Positions 33,641 to 44,345 of a stretch of DNA of 64,000 bases are shown piece by piece (position 1 is the first letter of the stretch; each line of letters begins with the position of its first letter). The stretch is taken from the NCBI GenBank assembly GCA_964059195.1, contig CAXKWD010000008.1, positions 42,461,502-42,525,501 of the forward strand, in the 5' to 3' direction. Under the pieces are notes generated by a model. That model was not told the origin of the DNA. It saw nothing but the letters and a program-made list of their open reading frames with translations, and did not search any database. Both the position numbers and the translations under genes were made by a program. Source of the DNA: Ectobius pallidus (Eukaryota > Arthropoda > Insecta > Blattodea > Ectobiidae).

Positions 33641-36029
33641 AAAACTGTAACAGTAGACAGAATGCTGTGAAATGTCTTTCACCGGGCGAGACTGAGCCAA
33701 GCCTTCGTCAAGCGTGACGTCACGCGCCCATCGCGTTACAATAAATAGATTCGTTTTGTGATTAAATGTGAAGGTGTAAAACATTTCTAACAGTGAATAT
33801 CATTTCTTAAAAACACTCTCTTTCAATCCGTATGAAGAAAATGATACTGAATTTTTAGTTTACTTTTCCTTTAAGGGTCAAAGTGAATTTAAGAGAGAGG
33901 GTTAAATAGCATTGTAAAATCGCTTAAGGCGAATACAAGAAAAGTAAGAGGAAACTTGATAATTCTTTTCTAGTTGTTATAAATTAAATAAATTAAAAAT
34001 AACGAAAAATCATTAAGGTGGGGATACTGTAAGGTGATGTGAACACTGGAAGTATCAAGTAAAATAAAACAAGAAGTTAAGTCTAGTAGTAGGCCTAGTC
34101 CAAACCTAGCAAGTTAAGAGTAATTATTGAAAAGTTACCAGAGCTTATCGATGCCCGAGGCGTTCATCGGCCCCAAGAGCAGTGAATAGACTTGTCAGGG
34201 ACCTTGGTCATCGATTTATCAAAATTAAGTTTTTTTTAGGCCTTTCATATTTCACCGGTTGCAGGAGAGATGTCAGGTTGGCTGTAACTCAGGATCTAGA
34301 CATAGCTCGCTGTATCGGAGGTCTATCGCCATAGTTCAATCTGTGGATATAGATCTAAATTTCTATTTCATTCTTCTATACATTTGTCTTTACTATTTAT
34401 CTTTAAAAACAAAACAACTTATTCTTCTTTGACTGGACAGACCAGAACAGACTAATACAGGACCATATCATAAGTGACTGTTAGGGTGAGAAAATAAAAT
34501 AAAATACGTTATAATTGAAAATGAGCATTTATTAAAGAAGTATTCACATTGTAGGGTTCTATAGGATCTTCTTTTTCTGTGAAATTCAATTGTTGATGTC
34601 TCAAATGTGTAATGAAAGAAATATTTGATTGCAGAATTCAGAAATCAACCTGGAAAATAAAATCAGAAATTACTTGAATTGGCTGAAAGTTATTAGACTA
34701 GTACAACACTGGAAGGAAACTAATTAAGGATACTAACCTTATTAAGATCAGCTAACTGAATATTGTTCTTCACATGATAAATGTTGATTTTGGATAATAA
34801 TAGTATAATATATATTTACAACAATCATAGTGTTGGTGAGAGTAAGTACAGAGGGAACAAAAGTTATTGTAATTGAAAGTAAAATTTGTAAAATAACTGC
34901 AAAACCAACTGAATATATTGAATAAAATATTATTGTTAATTGTTAAGAAAAAAAATAGTTAAAGTGGCTTTATTATTCACGTGGTGAAATAAATATGTTA
35001 CCCCCTTAAATAATAAGAACCCCTCCCTATCTCCACTGTTTAAAAGCTAAGCTGAGAGGCATATATATATATATATATAAACTTGTATATATATAAAGTA
35101 TACTGTGAACAGACTTTTGTTAGAAGTTACAAAAAAAAATAATAATAAATATAAAGTTGGAAAAAAATTATGATAATTAATTAGTGGGTGAATAAAATAG
35201 TAAGTTGGTGTATGGCGCCCTTTAACAAACAAATATTTCCACCAGTGAAAGAGAAATTAAGTTAGTAGAAAATAAAAATATAGTGAAGAAGTTTGAGAAC
35301 ACCCTGTACGGTGTGTTTATTCCGAATTAGCGTTGGAATGTTAAAGTACACTTGTCGTCCTTTGCAATCCCAAGACAGGTGTAGTTACGTAACTGGTTAA
35401 CTAGGTCATTGTAACGAGAGTTCATCGGACTATAAAACTAGATTACGTAAAGAGATAGATTCTTGAAAAAGACAAGATAAAATGAACTTTATAGAAATAA
35501 AGTAAGAAAGTCCGTCGCAGTGCTACAGCACATACTGCACGTCTTTCAATGGAAACGTTACATGCTGCTTTCCCCAGTCGAATTCTTCCCAGGTTTGGTG
35601 ATATCCAACGGCCCTCCAAATCTCCCAACCTTACTGAACCAGATTTTTTTCTATGGAGCTATCTGAATTCTAAAGTTTTCGCTCATGCCCTCCCTGACAC
35701 TAACAGTCTTGGATATGCTATTCAGCAGGAAATTGCAAATGTTACGCAATACACCACACATCACGTAATGGTCAGTGTAAGAGGGAGATTGTAGCAATGT
35801 GTTGAAGTTAATGGAGGGCATCCCAAGGACATCATATTCAGAAAGTAAGACCAGAGTTGCAAATCCAAGACTGTAAGACATTATAAATGTTCAATGTAGC
35901 TTATTTGTTTGTTAAAGAAATGTGTTACACGGTTTTTAAAATGGCAAACGATAAATGCCGCACCCTGTAGTTACATTAAGAGGGTTCATCATATTAATCT
36001 ATCGAGCTTTAATTCGTCAATGTAAGTCG

Positions 36030-36970
36030 CCCCAAGACTCAGAAGGCTGGGAATGTCTATAAAGCAAAAAGTGTGAGTTAACTAAGAATGCTGGGTAGGT
36101 CTATAAAGTAAAAAGAGTGATTTAACTAAGAATTCTGCGTAGGTCTAGTAAAGTAAAACGGATTTAACTCAGAATGCTGGGTAGGTCTAGTAAAGTAAAA
36201 AGAGTGATTTAACTCAGGTGCTGGGTAGGTCTACTAAAGTAAAACTATTTAAAAAGGATATTTAACTCAGAATGCTGGGCAGGTCTAACAAAGTAAAAAT
36301 AGTGCTTTAATTCAGAATGCTGAGTAGGTCTAATAGAGTAAAAAGAGTGATTTAACTCAGAATGCTGGGTAAGTCTAGTAAAGTAAAAAGGAGGATTTAA
36401 TGCAGAATGTAGAGTGTTTAGGCTTATATGTTTTTAGTAGCTATGTTAGTGTTTTGTATCTAAGTATTAATTCATTATCTATAATATGTATATGTATTAC
36501 GTAATTGTAATGTAGTTTCTGACTGGTAGAGCGGAAGAGAAGGCCAAATGGCCTTAGCTCTGCCAGAATAAATAAAAAGAGAAAAAGAAAAATGCTGAGT
36601 AGGTTAAAGTAAAAAGAAGGATTTAACTCAGAACGCTAGGTAAGTCTAGTAAAGTAAAAAGGATTTAACTCAGAATGCTGGGTAGGCCTAGTAAAGTAAA
36701 AAGAGTGATTTAACTCAGGTGCTGGGTAGGTCTAGTAAAGTAAAAGTATTTAAAAAGGAAATTTAACTCAGAATGCTGGGCAGGTCTAACAAAGTAAAAA
36801 TAGTGATTTAATTCAGAATGCTGAGTAGGTCTAATAGAGTAAAAAGAGTGATTTAACTCAGAATGCTGGGTAAGTCTAGTAAAGTAAAAAGAAGGATTTC
36901 TCTCAGAATGCTGGGTACCGGTAGGTCTAATAAAGTGAAAAAAGAGTGATTTAACTCAGAATGATGAGTG
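36030..36970. repeat. Minisatellite, about 45-bp unit, with a higher-order repeat
   Basis: The unit is close to GATTTAACTCAGAATGCTGG followed by GTAGGTCTAGTAAAGTAAAA. Two blocks (36120-36405 and 36650-36935) share the same order of variant units, including a short unit with ACTCAGGTGCTGG, a TATTTAAAAAGG variant and a GGGCAGGTCTAACAAAG variant. The block has therefore been duplicated as a whole. A 185-bp foreign segment separates the blocks. Confidence 0.9.
36406..36592 (+). mobile_element. LINE 3' end inserted in the minisatellite
   Basis: The segment ends GAGAAGGCCAAATGGCCTTA then GCTCTGCCAGAATAAATAAA, a hairpin-bearing 3' terminus widespread among insect non-LTR elements. There is no coding sequence. 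The exact edges and target duplication are unclear. Confidence 0.55.
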
Positions 36971-37223
36971 AATCTATAGAAAAGTAAACATTATAAACAC
37001 TGTGAAGCTAGTCAAATAAAAATGTAACTTAACTCAAGTTATAAGAAAGCAACATGAGATCTAGGCGAGGTAGGCCTAGATGGAAGAGAGGTTAGATGGG
37101 TAAGTAATAGGAGAGTAGGCCTGTAGGGATAAATATTTGAATGGTTGGATGAAATAAAAATAATTACGAAAGGAGGGTTATCACTAAAAGTGAATTATTA
37201 GTGACACGCTACTAAAAAACATA

Positions 37224-38707
37224 TGAGGGTTGGGGCAAAAGTCATGGCAACTATTTTTTTTTCATGAAGATACCAGTCCGGTTGGAAAATGTGATATATA
37301 CAGACGAAAGGACAAGGTGTTAACTACATGTGTGGACAATGAATAGCACTGAAATATCGTAACACACTAATTTATTACGGTAGTATACAGGGCAATATGG
37401 CCTTCATGGTGCTAAAGAATGACAACACAGTAGGCTACACATAAAGTTGACATGACAAACCTGGGCCTAAAGATCCTCAAAGTAGTCCCCTGCTACTGTC
37501 ACCACACGCTGCCAACGATGTGGGAGGCGCTGAATACCCTCAGCCTCAACATTAGCCGCACCATGTGTGAATCGGGTCACCTGTTGGTGCACAGCATTAG
37601 CAATGTCCTCTCGTGTTGCAAACCGCCTACCTTAATCTTGCAAATGAGATCAAAGTCACAGGGCGAAATGTCAGGAGAGTACGGTGGGTGCTCCAATTCT
37701 TCCCATCCCCAACGTCGCAGTAGCTGCCCTACACACTCTGCTTTATGTGGTTTTGCATTGTCGTGCAGGATTATTGCACTGTCCACAAGATCTGGAAGTT
37801 TCTCCCGAACGCCATGTCGTACCTGTCGCACCAGGAAGTCCCTGTAGTACTGTGCGGTCACTGTTCTGCCATGAGGAACAAAGTGGCAAACAATGACACC
37901 CCAGACGTCATACACAACGATCACCATCAATTTGACTGGGGAAGGATTCTGATGGAACTTCTGCCTCCTTGGTGATCCAGCATGTCGCCACTCCGCGGAC
38001 TGACGTTTCAGTTCTGGTTCGTATGCCCTGGCCCAAAATTCATCAATGGCGATTATTCGTGACAAGAATTGGTCGCCGTCCTGTTGCCAGCGTGCAAGAT
38101 GGTCGGAGCATATTGCATAGCGCACCCACCTTTGAACTTCCATCAGTGCATGCGGTACCCACCGCGATGCGAATTCGCGTAGGTGCAGCTCATTACGCAA
38201 TATCCTGTGGACGGTGCGTTTCTCGATGCGACTTGCCCTTTCTAACTCAAGTAGTGTCCATTGTCTGTCTTCATCCAGGAGCTGCTCGATGACGGCATGT
38301 GCCACGTCGGTCCGCACACTGACAGGTCGTCCTGAACGTTGCTCATCACTGGTTGACACACGTCCTTGCTGAAACTTTCCTACCCACCGTGCTACTGTAC
38401 GGTATGGTAGGGCATTATTCCCAAGGGCTTCCACTAATTCACTGTGATATTCCATCACATTTCTCTCTCGGAGAACGGCTATTTTGATGTAAGCGCGCTG
38501 CTCAACAGGGGTTACTTCCATCAACAACACTCACCAACTGACTGATTTCACAGCCCTCGCTGCGCTACTACCAGCTATCACAGAGCCATCTGTTGTTCTG
38601 CATACACACTATGCCTGCAGAACTTCCACATGACACATATACGTTTGTGATCCATTCACATATCTTCAAGAAAAAAATAGTTGCCATGACTTATGCCCCA
38701 ACCCTCG
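37224..38707 (-). mobile_element. mariner transposon, nearly intact (1484 bp)
   Basis: TA at 37222-37223 and 38708-38709. The inverted ends read GAGGGTTGGGGCAAAAGTCA and GAGGGTTGGGGCATAAGTCA, continuing TGGCAACTATTTTTTT. It is full-length and carries one transposase gene on the minus strand with a single obvious frameshift. It is inserted in a diverged relative of the TG...CA elements. Confidence 0.94.
37468..38530 (-). pseudogene. mariner transposase (D34D) with one frameshift
   Basis: The 317-codon open part starts at 38530. The helix-turn-helix part includes YRTVARWVGKFQQGRVSTSD and RSGRPVSVRTD, and the linker RIEKRTVHRIL. Catalytic residues are in IAIDEFWA, in ILHDNAKPH, and in PPYSPDISPCDFDL 34 residues later. 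Near 37610 a single extra base turns an RRFAT-type reading into GG-LQHE. The normal frame resumes as EDIANAVHQQVTRFTHG and ends WQRVVTVAGDYFEDL at about 37468. Apart from this shift the gene looks complete, so the copy is young. Confidence 0.92.
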
Positions 38708-38709
38708 TA

Positions 38710-39971
38710 TATTTGTGTAAGTGGAGAAAAGCAACAGATTTAGTTGGTGAATTGTGTTATAATTAAGAATATAGAATCTATGTGGATAAAGATATGATTT
38801 TCAAAGTATGGTAATAGACGTCATAAAATTAATTTAAGAAGTCATAATAAATGATGCCTTATGAATTATAGTTCAGGGTAAGTGAATGTATACCTTGAAC
38901 CAATGAGAAAAGAATAGGAGTTTAATAGAGTTTTTCTAGTTTGCAGACGTTCAGAAATGAAAATGCAAGACTGAAAAGACAGCAACTTCTAGAGACCAAG
39001 GACCTAAAAGAAGATTTAAGAAAACATCGGTTAGAAAGAAAGAGATCTTTTAGGTCTACGTACTTTCAAATAATTTTGTTTTTGAGATAGATAAATCATC
39101 TTTGTTTTCATATCTTTTGACTCAGATTAATTGGTGTAAAGTTTGTAAATAAATGTTATAAATAATTTAACTAATGATTTCTATAAACACGTTCCTGTGC
39201 TCATCTCCACTGATGTCTAGTCGGCAGTTAGTTGTAACGAACTTCTTAATGAAGGAATTTAATTTGTTTAGTTGTGCAATTGAGGATGGCGCCCAATGAG
39301 TTAAATAAATTTTTCTTCAAATTGTATCAAGTATGAAGTTGTGGTGAAAAGAATTCTGGAACACACTGTAGTTGTGGAATTCTATAGTCAGTGTTTGTGT
39401 TGTACGCAAGTATAGTGAAGTTACGTAAAGAATGTGTAGGTGGAAGGTCATTGCTCATTCTAGAGTTACGTGAAGTATAAAGTAGTCGCACAGAGTTACG
39501 CATGGTTTTTCGGAGTATAAAAATCTGTATCTGGTACCCTATGATCCCCAGGTGTGGCGAAGGGGCCTCCAAGTGGAGGTTTCATTACCTATACTAATTT
39601 TGATATGCTTATTTTCCGAGAGAGGGTAGAGGGACAGGTGGTAAGCCCATCGCCTCGCAACCCCCCTCTGGAAACTAAGTATTTCTTGGACGTGAAAGGG
39701 CCGAGAAATTTTGTCCAGAGGCTCTAATTTAGGCTTGGAGTTCTTTTACGTGCCGTAAATCTACGACACGGAACACCCAGCTTAAAGTCCCTCCCGGAGG
39801 ACTCCGTGCCCAGGATTTTTACGCCCTGAAAAATCCATCGACCGCGGCCGGGTTTGATCCCGCGCCCTGCGGATCTAGAGGCGGGCACGCTACCTCTAGA
39901 CCACCGCGGCCGACGGAGTATAAAAAGATGAAATATAAATGAAATTCCTAATTTGAGAAGTCCGTGTCACA
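38710..39971 (+). mobile_element. Diverged third copy (C) of the TG...CA element, 3' part
   Basis: The right part follows the layout of copies A and B: a CTCCACT region, GAGGATGGCGCCCA at 39.28 kb, GGAACACACTGTAG at 39.36 kb, CGGAGTATAAAA, and the end AGAAGTCCGTGTCACA at 39971. No TGTCACG start was found upstream, so it is 5'-truncated or its left part has been replaced by the minisatellite region. A SINE interrupts it near the end. Confidence 0.55.
39524..39913 (-). mobile_element. tRNA-derived SINE, family 2
   Basis: Flanked by the exact 13-bp duplication CGGAGTATAAAAA (39511-39523 and 39914-39926). On the minus strand the head reads CGCGGTGGTCTAGAGGTAGC (A-box region), with a B box GGGATCAAACCC. 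The body is unlike SINE family 1. It is 390 bp long and inserted in copy C of the TG...CA element. Confidence 0.92.
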
Positions 39972-40029
39972 TGGGATACTAAAGAACTTAGTTAGGCTGT
40001 TCAAAATGTATCTAAATGAAACCTATAGC

Positions 40030-40325
40030 AGTCAAGGTAGGGAAATTTATATCAGATAGGTTTGCGATTAGAAGCAGCTTGAAGCAAGGAGATGCACTAT
40101 CGCTTATACTTTTTAATTTTGCTTCTGAATATGCCATGGAAGAGTTCAGGAAAACAAGGTAGACCTAAAATTAAATGGCATTCACCTGATTTTAGCTTAC
40201 GCAGATGATGTTTGTCCGTTGGGCGATGACATAAACACAATCGAGACAAATGCAGAAAGTCTTTTCGTTGACTGCAGAGATGTTCGATTGGAATTTAATA
40301 CAGAAAAATGCCGCTTAATGTAATC
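40030..40325 (+). pseudogene. LINE reverse transcriptase fragment (palm)
   Basis: The plus strand reads FAIRSSLKQGDALSLILFNF and ASEYAMEEFRK. After a frame change it reads KLNGIHLILAYADDVCPLGD and INTIETNAESLFVDC, ending FNTEKCRLM. The LKQGDALS...YADDV spacing is that of an arthropod LINE group with RTE-like palm motifs. No ends were seen, and it is a short relic. Confidence 0.82.
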
Positions 40326-40329
40326 GAGG

Positions 40330-41040
40330 ATAATATTATCAGTCAGGAAATGTTATCACTTTTATGAAGTCCCGTACCAATTAATACTGATACATTGAAA
40401 AAGTGCTGTTTATTGTGATCAAAGATTCGGTTTATGTTATCACATTTTCCTTCTTGCAGCTTTATTTCCAGGTACTGTAAATCATTCAAAATTTCTTTTT
40501 TAAGGGTTTTATTTCTAACTCAACTGTATTGTGTGGTACTTTTTTTTTATGCCCTCCCTTACCCCGGAGTGGCAAGGAATGAAGCTTATCACCTCCAGTC
40601 AAACCAAATTTTGGTAACCATTTGTTTGATGTGTTTATGTAATAGTGCCCTTATGTCCATCCTGATGGGATATGTGGTGAAATTGACATGTTTGGGCTGT
40701 GTACTTGTGTCGTTGTGTATTAGCGCGGGTTTGACTTTCTTGCCATGAAGTCGATTGCTTGACCTTTGTTGTGTTTATTTAGTATGGCAATACTATTCCC
40801 AGCTCACAGGATGACCAGTTCGAGGTGATGGCATTAATAACTTTCTCTTTTAAGCAGTAAAACATGTTTCGCCACACAGTTAAGACGCAGCTTTTGATTT
40901 ATGAACATAACAATACTGACATGCAGTGATGGCCATTGTAAAATTAAATTTTAATTTAAGGCATTAAATGTTTTGCTACGCGGTGATCACGGATCAGTAT
41001 AGGCTTCCAAAAACACTCATAACCCATAACTGAGTATGGA
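40330..41040. other. Intron sequence, nothing recognised
   Basis: A 104-codon plus-strand ORF at 40434-40748 is hydrophobic but matches nothing I know and is probably chance. No repeats or element ends were seen. Confidence 0.4.
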
Positions 41041-41059
41041 GTATTAATAGTGTGCTTTT

Positions 41060-41990
41060 GTTCATGATGTCAGAGGGTTCAGAGGAGGGTCCGGAGGGGA
41101 AGGTGGGAGCAGTGGTGGTGCGGGAGGGGAAATGATGACGTAAGCAAAGAGTCTGGAGGGGAAGTGATGACATAAGCGGAGGGTCCGGAGGGGAAGTGAT
41201 GATGTAATAGTAGGTGTGGTTATGACGTCACGACCTACCACGTGATTCAAAATAGCGATGCTTCCGGTTGCTATTGCAAATGGCGGACCAAGCGCGAGAT
41301 TCAAAATTATAAATTCAAAATGGCGCTCAATTTACAATTGATATTGTAGAAGGCGGGGGATTTGAAAATTAAAGATAGCTGAAGGCGCACGATTTAAAAA
41401 ATCAAAATGGATGAAGGTGGGAAATTTGAAAATTGGATATTATAAATTCAAGATAGCTGAAGGTGTGGGAGATTTGAACATTGGACATTCCAAATGGCGG
41501 ACCATGAGCGATTCAAAATCAAAATGCTGGATGGTGGTAAATTTGAAAATTTCAAATTTTTGAAATTTTTATTTCAAATGTTGGTAATCCAAGATGGCGG
41601 AAAATTTGAAAATTGGTAATGGCGGAAGGTGGGAAATTTGAAAATGGCATATTTTGGTAATTTTTATTTCAAATGGCGGTAATTCATGATGTCGGAAGAT
41701 GCATGATATGAAATGGATATTACAAAATTGTATATTGGATATTGAAGATGGTGAATTGCGGGTGGGTGGCATGACGTAAGCGGAGGCGCTGGAGGGGAAG
41801 GTGGAGTGGTTATAACGTTACCAATGGTGGGTGGCTATGACGTTACGACCTACCTCAATGGTGGGTGAAGGTGGGTTGGCTTTGTCACGGCCTACGTAAT
41901 GGTCACATGATTCAATATGGCGGACCAAGTGCACGATTTGAAATAGGATATTATAAATTCAAGATGTTGGAAGGTGGGAAATTTGAAAAT
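41060..41990. repeat. Degenerate short-word repeat island
   Basis: Recurrent words GGTGGGAAATTTGAAAAT, AAATGGCGGACCA, GATTCAAAAT, GGTCCGGAGGGGAAG and GACCTACC recur irregularly. The first 250 bp are unusually G-rich on the plus strand for this window; the rest alternates ATTTGAAAATT-like and ATGGCGG-like words. No ORF is supported. It may be an old, slipped satellite or an element with internal redundancy. Confidence 0.65.
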
Positions 41991-42439
41991 GGTGGCTAGC
42001 GCATAAGTTAATCTATTTACCTAAAACAATAATTTTCACTATGATCCTGGGGTAAACTGAGCCTTGGCCGGTGCATAAAATTGATAATCTTCCCGTACAT
42101 CATCCCTTGGTCTATAGAGGGAATAATACTATGTTATACGGCTTAATAAATACATTATTCATACGCATATTGGCTTTGTAAAGTATATTTATAAGGAAGC
42201 GAGGAAATAATATGCTTGAGTGATTTAAACATGTGGAACTATACTAGCGTACACTAGAGATTTCTGCTGAGTTAAGCGGATGTATACCAACCTTCATTCA
42301 AAGTATCAACTCACATTGCTCGAGAGTTAACATCATATTGCATCGGAGCGCACACAGCATGTGGTACTATCTTTTTGTCTTTTGGAACAACCAAGCCCAC
42401 CTAAAGCAGAGTTACATGTGTGGCAGTATCTCAGTAAAC

Positions 42440-43452
42440 CAGGGAGAATCTTCACTTAGATTATCTTGGTCCGTTCCAAGGAAGAATGTAGTTAATAGTG
42501 ATTGATGCTCATTCTAAGTGGCTTGAGTTTTTGAAACGGCCTCAATGGTGATCCATCTGGCAATTGACAATCTGAGGTCATTATTTGCATGATTCGGTTT
42601 ACCTCTTTTGGAAATCAATGATAATGGAACGCCATTTAATTCGGTCAAGTTTAAAGAGTTCCTAAGGAACAACGGAGTAGAGCACAAGACATCTGCACCA
42701 TATCATCCACAATCAAATGGTCAGGCAGAGAATTCAGTTAAGTATGTTAAATACAATCTACGAAATGTATTCAGAAAAAGGGTGAATGTATCACTAGCTC
42801 TAAGTAGAATTCTGTTTGACTACCGTAACTCTGCACACTAATGAAACACCTGCTAAATTAATGTTTGGCAGAAATCTAAGAACCAGATTTTTGATCTGTT
42901 GAGGCCTAATCTGTGCAACAGTGTTTTACAGAAACAAGAGAAACAAAAATCCTACATTAATGGCAATCAAACTAGGTACCGATATTTGTATATAAATCTA
43001 CCATTTTGGTAAAAGATTATTGTTCAAGGAATAAGTAGATTGAAGGTGTTAAAATGAAACAGATTAGTAAGGTTATGTACCTAGTAAGAATAAATCTTGG
43101 TGTAGTGTGAAAAAGGCATATAGACCAAATAATTGCCACCGACATGAGTGAAGTAAGGGATAAGGGGGAGTTAGATGTTGACTGTCAAAGTGAGTCAAGG
43201 GATTGGCTAGTAATTGAACCAGTAACCCCTCTGAGCCAGGCAGCAGTTGAATCAGTTAGTAGCCCTTCCGCTTATGTAAACTCACCTCGAACACCTCTCC
43301 ATTCTGAAGATAGAACCCCTGACATAAATCCTTGCAGTCTGCAACCATCACCTGATTCTGTAAGTAAGGATCCTTCGTCTGTGGTTATCAGACGTTCACA
43401 CGAGTTCAGAAACGAGTTGAAAGGCTTAATTTGTAATACCTTTTTTACATAA
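42440..43452 (+). pseudogene. Gypsy integrase and pol C-terminus, broken
   Basis: DYLGPFQGRM, a stop, then LIVIDAHSKWLEF holds the first catalytic aspartate. EINDNGTPFNSVKFKEFL holds the second, and APYHPQSNGQAENSVKYVK the glutamate. Family members usually show SDNGTQF, so the serine has changed. The open part is 42608-42841, with stops before and after. A separate ORF (43144-43452), rich in serine and proline, leads to the LTR and is probably the pol tail. Confidence 0.85.
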
Positions 43453-43532
43453 TTGTATTATTATTTCATTATTGTAATTTATGATTAAGTGTTGTAGGAT
43501 TTGTCAAATTTATTTCAATTTTGGTAGGGAGG

Positions 43533-43827
43533 TGTTATATATGTATGCAATTAACATTGTAATTTCCGTTAATGTTCTGTGTGGCGCTGAGTTGACGACT
43601 AATGAATAAAGAATGCCGTGGCTCGACCAATAAGAAGCAATCCTGCTCCCGCCAACTGTCCACAGAGAGTCCACTTCCATGATAGGTGATAGCCTTGTCT
43701 CCTGCAGGTATTTGTCTCGAGTAAACCTCTTAAAGGTGGAGCACGGTTAAATTGTATCAACTGTGTGATCATTACACCCAACCAACTGCCTAGTAAGAAT
43801 GTGTGTTGTCGAGGACAATACATAACA
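43533..43827 (+). repeat. Gypsy 3' LTR
   Basis: It starts TGTTATATATG right after the purine run and ends CAATACATAACA, giving TGTTAT...ATAACA inverted ends. The length of 295 bp is inferred from these ends, as no partner LTR is in the window. Confidence 0.7.
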
Positions 43828-43884
43828 CAAGCACACAGAAATGAAAATAATAACAAAATAAAATAAAAAGAATTGTAGTCTATT

Positions 43885-44345
43885 TGGTAATGGGTAAGTT
43901 GTTCAATGATGGATCACCTCAAATGGTTTTTCAGTAAAGCTAGTGATCCTTCAACTGCAAGAAGGGCCACATGCCTTGCAAATGATGGTAAGCTGAAGGC
44001 ATTGCAGAAGCTCTTGAACAGTCCTGGTATTGTTCCTTTGGCTCCTATCATTGAACCAACAACTTCAATATTCTCTGGATGGTATTGTTGTTTATAGTAG
44101 GCCATGACTGGTTTGTAAATCAGTTGTTTTTCTTTATTTATATCCTGCAGTTGATTCTTGCAGGTCTCGAACCGAATTGTGGAATTGATTATGTAGCCTT
44201 TTCTGATATCCATGAAAGCTAACATGTTGATCCTTTTAGTGCTGCCATTCTCAAAGCCATGGACTTCTTCAAAGACAGTACATCCACTGTGTCGAAGAGC
44301 ATCGGCTTTGTTACTCCTATCCTGTGGTGTCTTGTATTAACTTAG
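43885..44345 (-). pseudogene. LINE C-terminal fragment, R2-like
   Basis: The minus strand reads NKADALRHSGCTVFEEVHGF, DIRKGYIINSTIRFETCKNQ, KPVMAYYKQQYHPENIEVVG, GAKGTIPGLFKSFCNAF and AVEGSLALLKNHL. This is a conserved C-terminal block in predicted arthropod LINE proteins, which I associate with the restriction-like endonuclease of R2-type elements. Open over 103 codons; ends not defined. Confidence 0.6.

Larger units (their letters stand above)
32415..33870. mobile_element. TTAA-flanked THAP element with two convergent gene fragments (1.46 kb)
   Basis: TTAA at 32411-32414 and 33871-33874. The terminal repeats read AGGAAGGGTAAACTAAAAA on the left and AGGAAAAGTAAACTAAAAA on the opposite strand at the right. 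Inside are a plus-strand zinc-domain ORF and a minus-strand THAP gene. TGACGTCAC words lie near both ends (about 32.55 and 33.72 kb), as in the Kolobok-like element at 11.6-13.9 kb. It looks like an internally deleted member of a Kolobok-type family, inserted into copy B of the TG...CA element. Confidence 0.82.
30790..35519 (+). mobile_element. Non-coding TG...CA element, copy B
   Basis: Starts TGTCACGTTGCAAATTCGTG and ends GTCCGTCGCA. A 4-bp duplication GTGC (30786-30789 and 35520-35523) brackets it, and the mariner reading frame closes perfectly without it, so these ends are exact. It is 4730 bp long, of which 1456 bp plus TTAA are a later THAP element. It shares its layout with copy A but has no coding region of its own. 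A 4-bp duplication with TG...CA ends is typical of Gypsy-type LTR integration; at about 3.27 kb it would be a very long LTR or a gutted element. Confidence 0.85.
30600..35793 (+). pseudogene. mariner-type transposase (D41D), split
   Basis: The left part reads STKVVVWCAIAAQGIIGPYG, VTVNSERYNHMR, FFLPELIHRN and FWFQGDGA. The right part (35520 on) reads TAHTARLSMETLHAAF, FGDIQRPSKSPNLTEPDFFL and NSKVFAHALP, ending in RGRL. Forty-one residues separate the DG aspartate from the EPD aspartate, which fits the DD41D (rosa-like) group of the mariner superfamily. The two parts rejoin in frame when the nested element and one GTGC are removed. The N-terminal third, including the first catalytic aspartate, is missing. 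Confidence 0.88.
30358..35967 (+). mobile_element. DD41D mariner-type transposon, split by a nested element, with inverted duplicated end
   Basis: TA target bases at 30356-30357 and 35968-35969 bracket ends reading CAGGGTGCGGCATTTAT on both strands. The inverted similarity does not stop at a normal TIR. About 240 bp at the left (30358-30602) are an inverted copy of the right end (35727-35967), including the last transposase codons. The real 5' end of the gene is therefore lost. Inside, a TG...CA element (30790-35519) has split the gene. Without the nest the element would be about 0.9 kb. Confidence 0.88.
42380..43827 (+). mobile_element. Gypsy LTR retrotransposon, 3' part
   Basis: From about 42440 the plus strand carries a decayed integrase, then a C-terminal ORF, a polypurine stretch (GGTAGGGAGG) and a 295-bp LTR. 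No 5' LTR, gag or RT was found, so the copy is 5'-truncated. It lies in the large ENT intron. Confidence 0.82.

Noticed and set aside
35061..35100. (AT)n run as a promoter TATA element
   Set aside because: A simple AT microsatellite within the non-coding TG...CA element; no gene starts nearby.
37684..38292. Several plus-strand ORFs of 70-131 codons
   Set aside because: Shadows of the mariner transposase gene on the opposite strand.
40434..40748. 104-codon hydrophobic plus-strand ORF
   Set aside because: No splice context, no family motif and AT-driven hydrophobic composition; considered chance.
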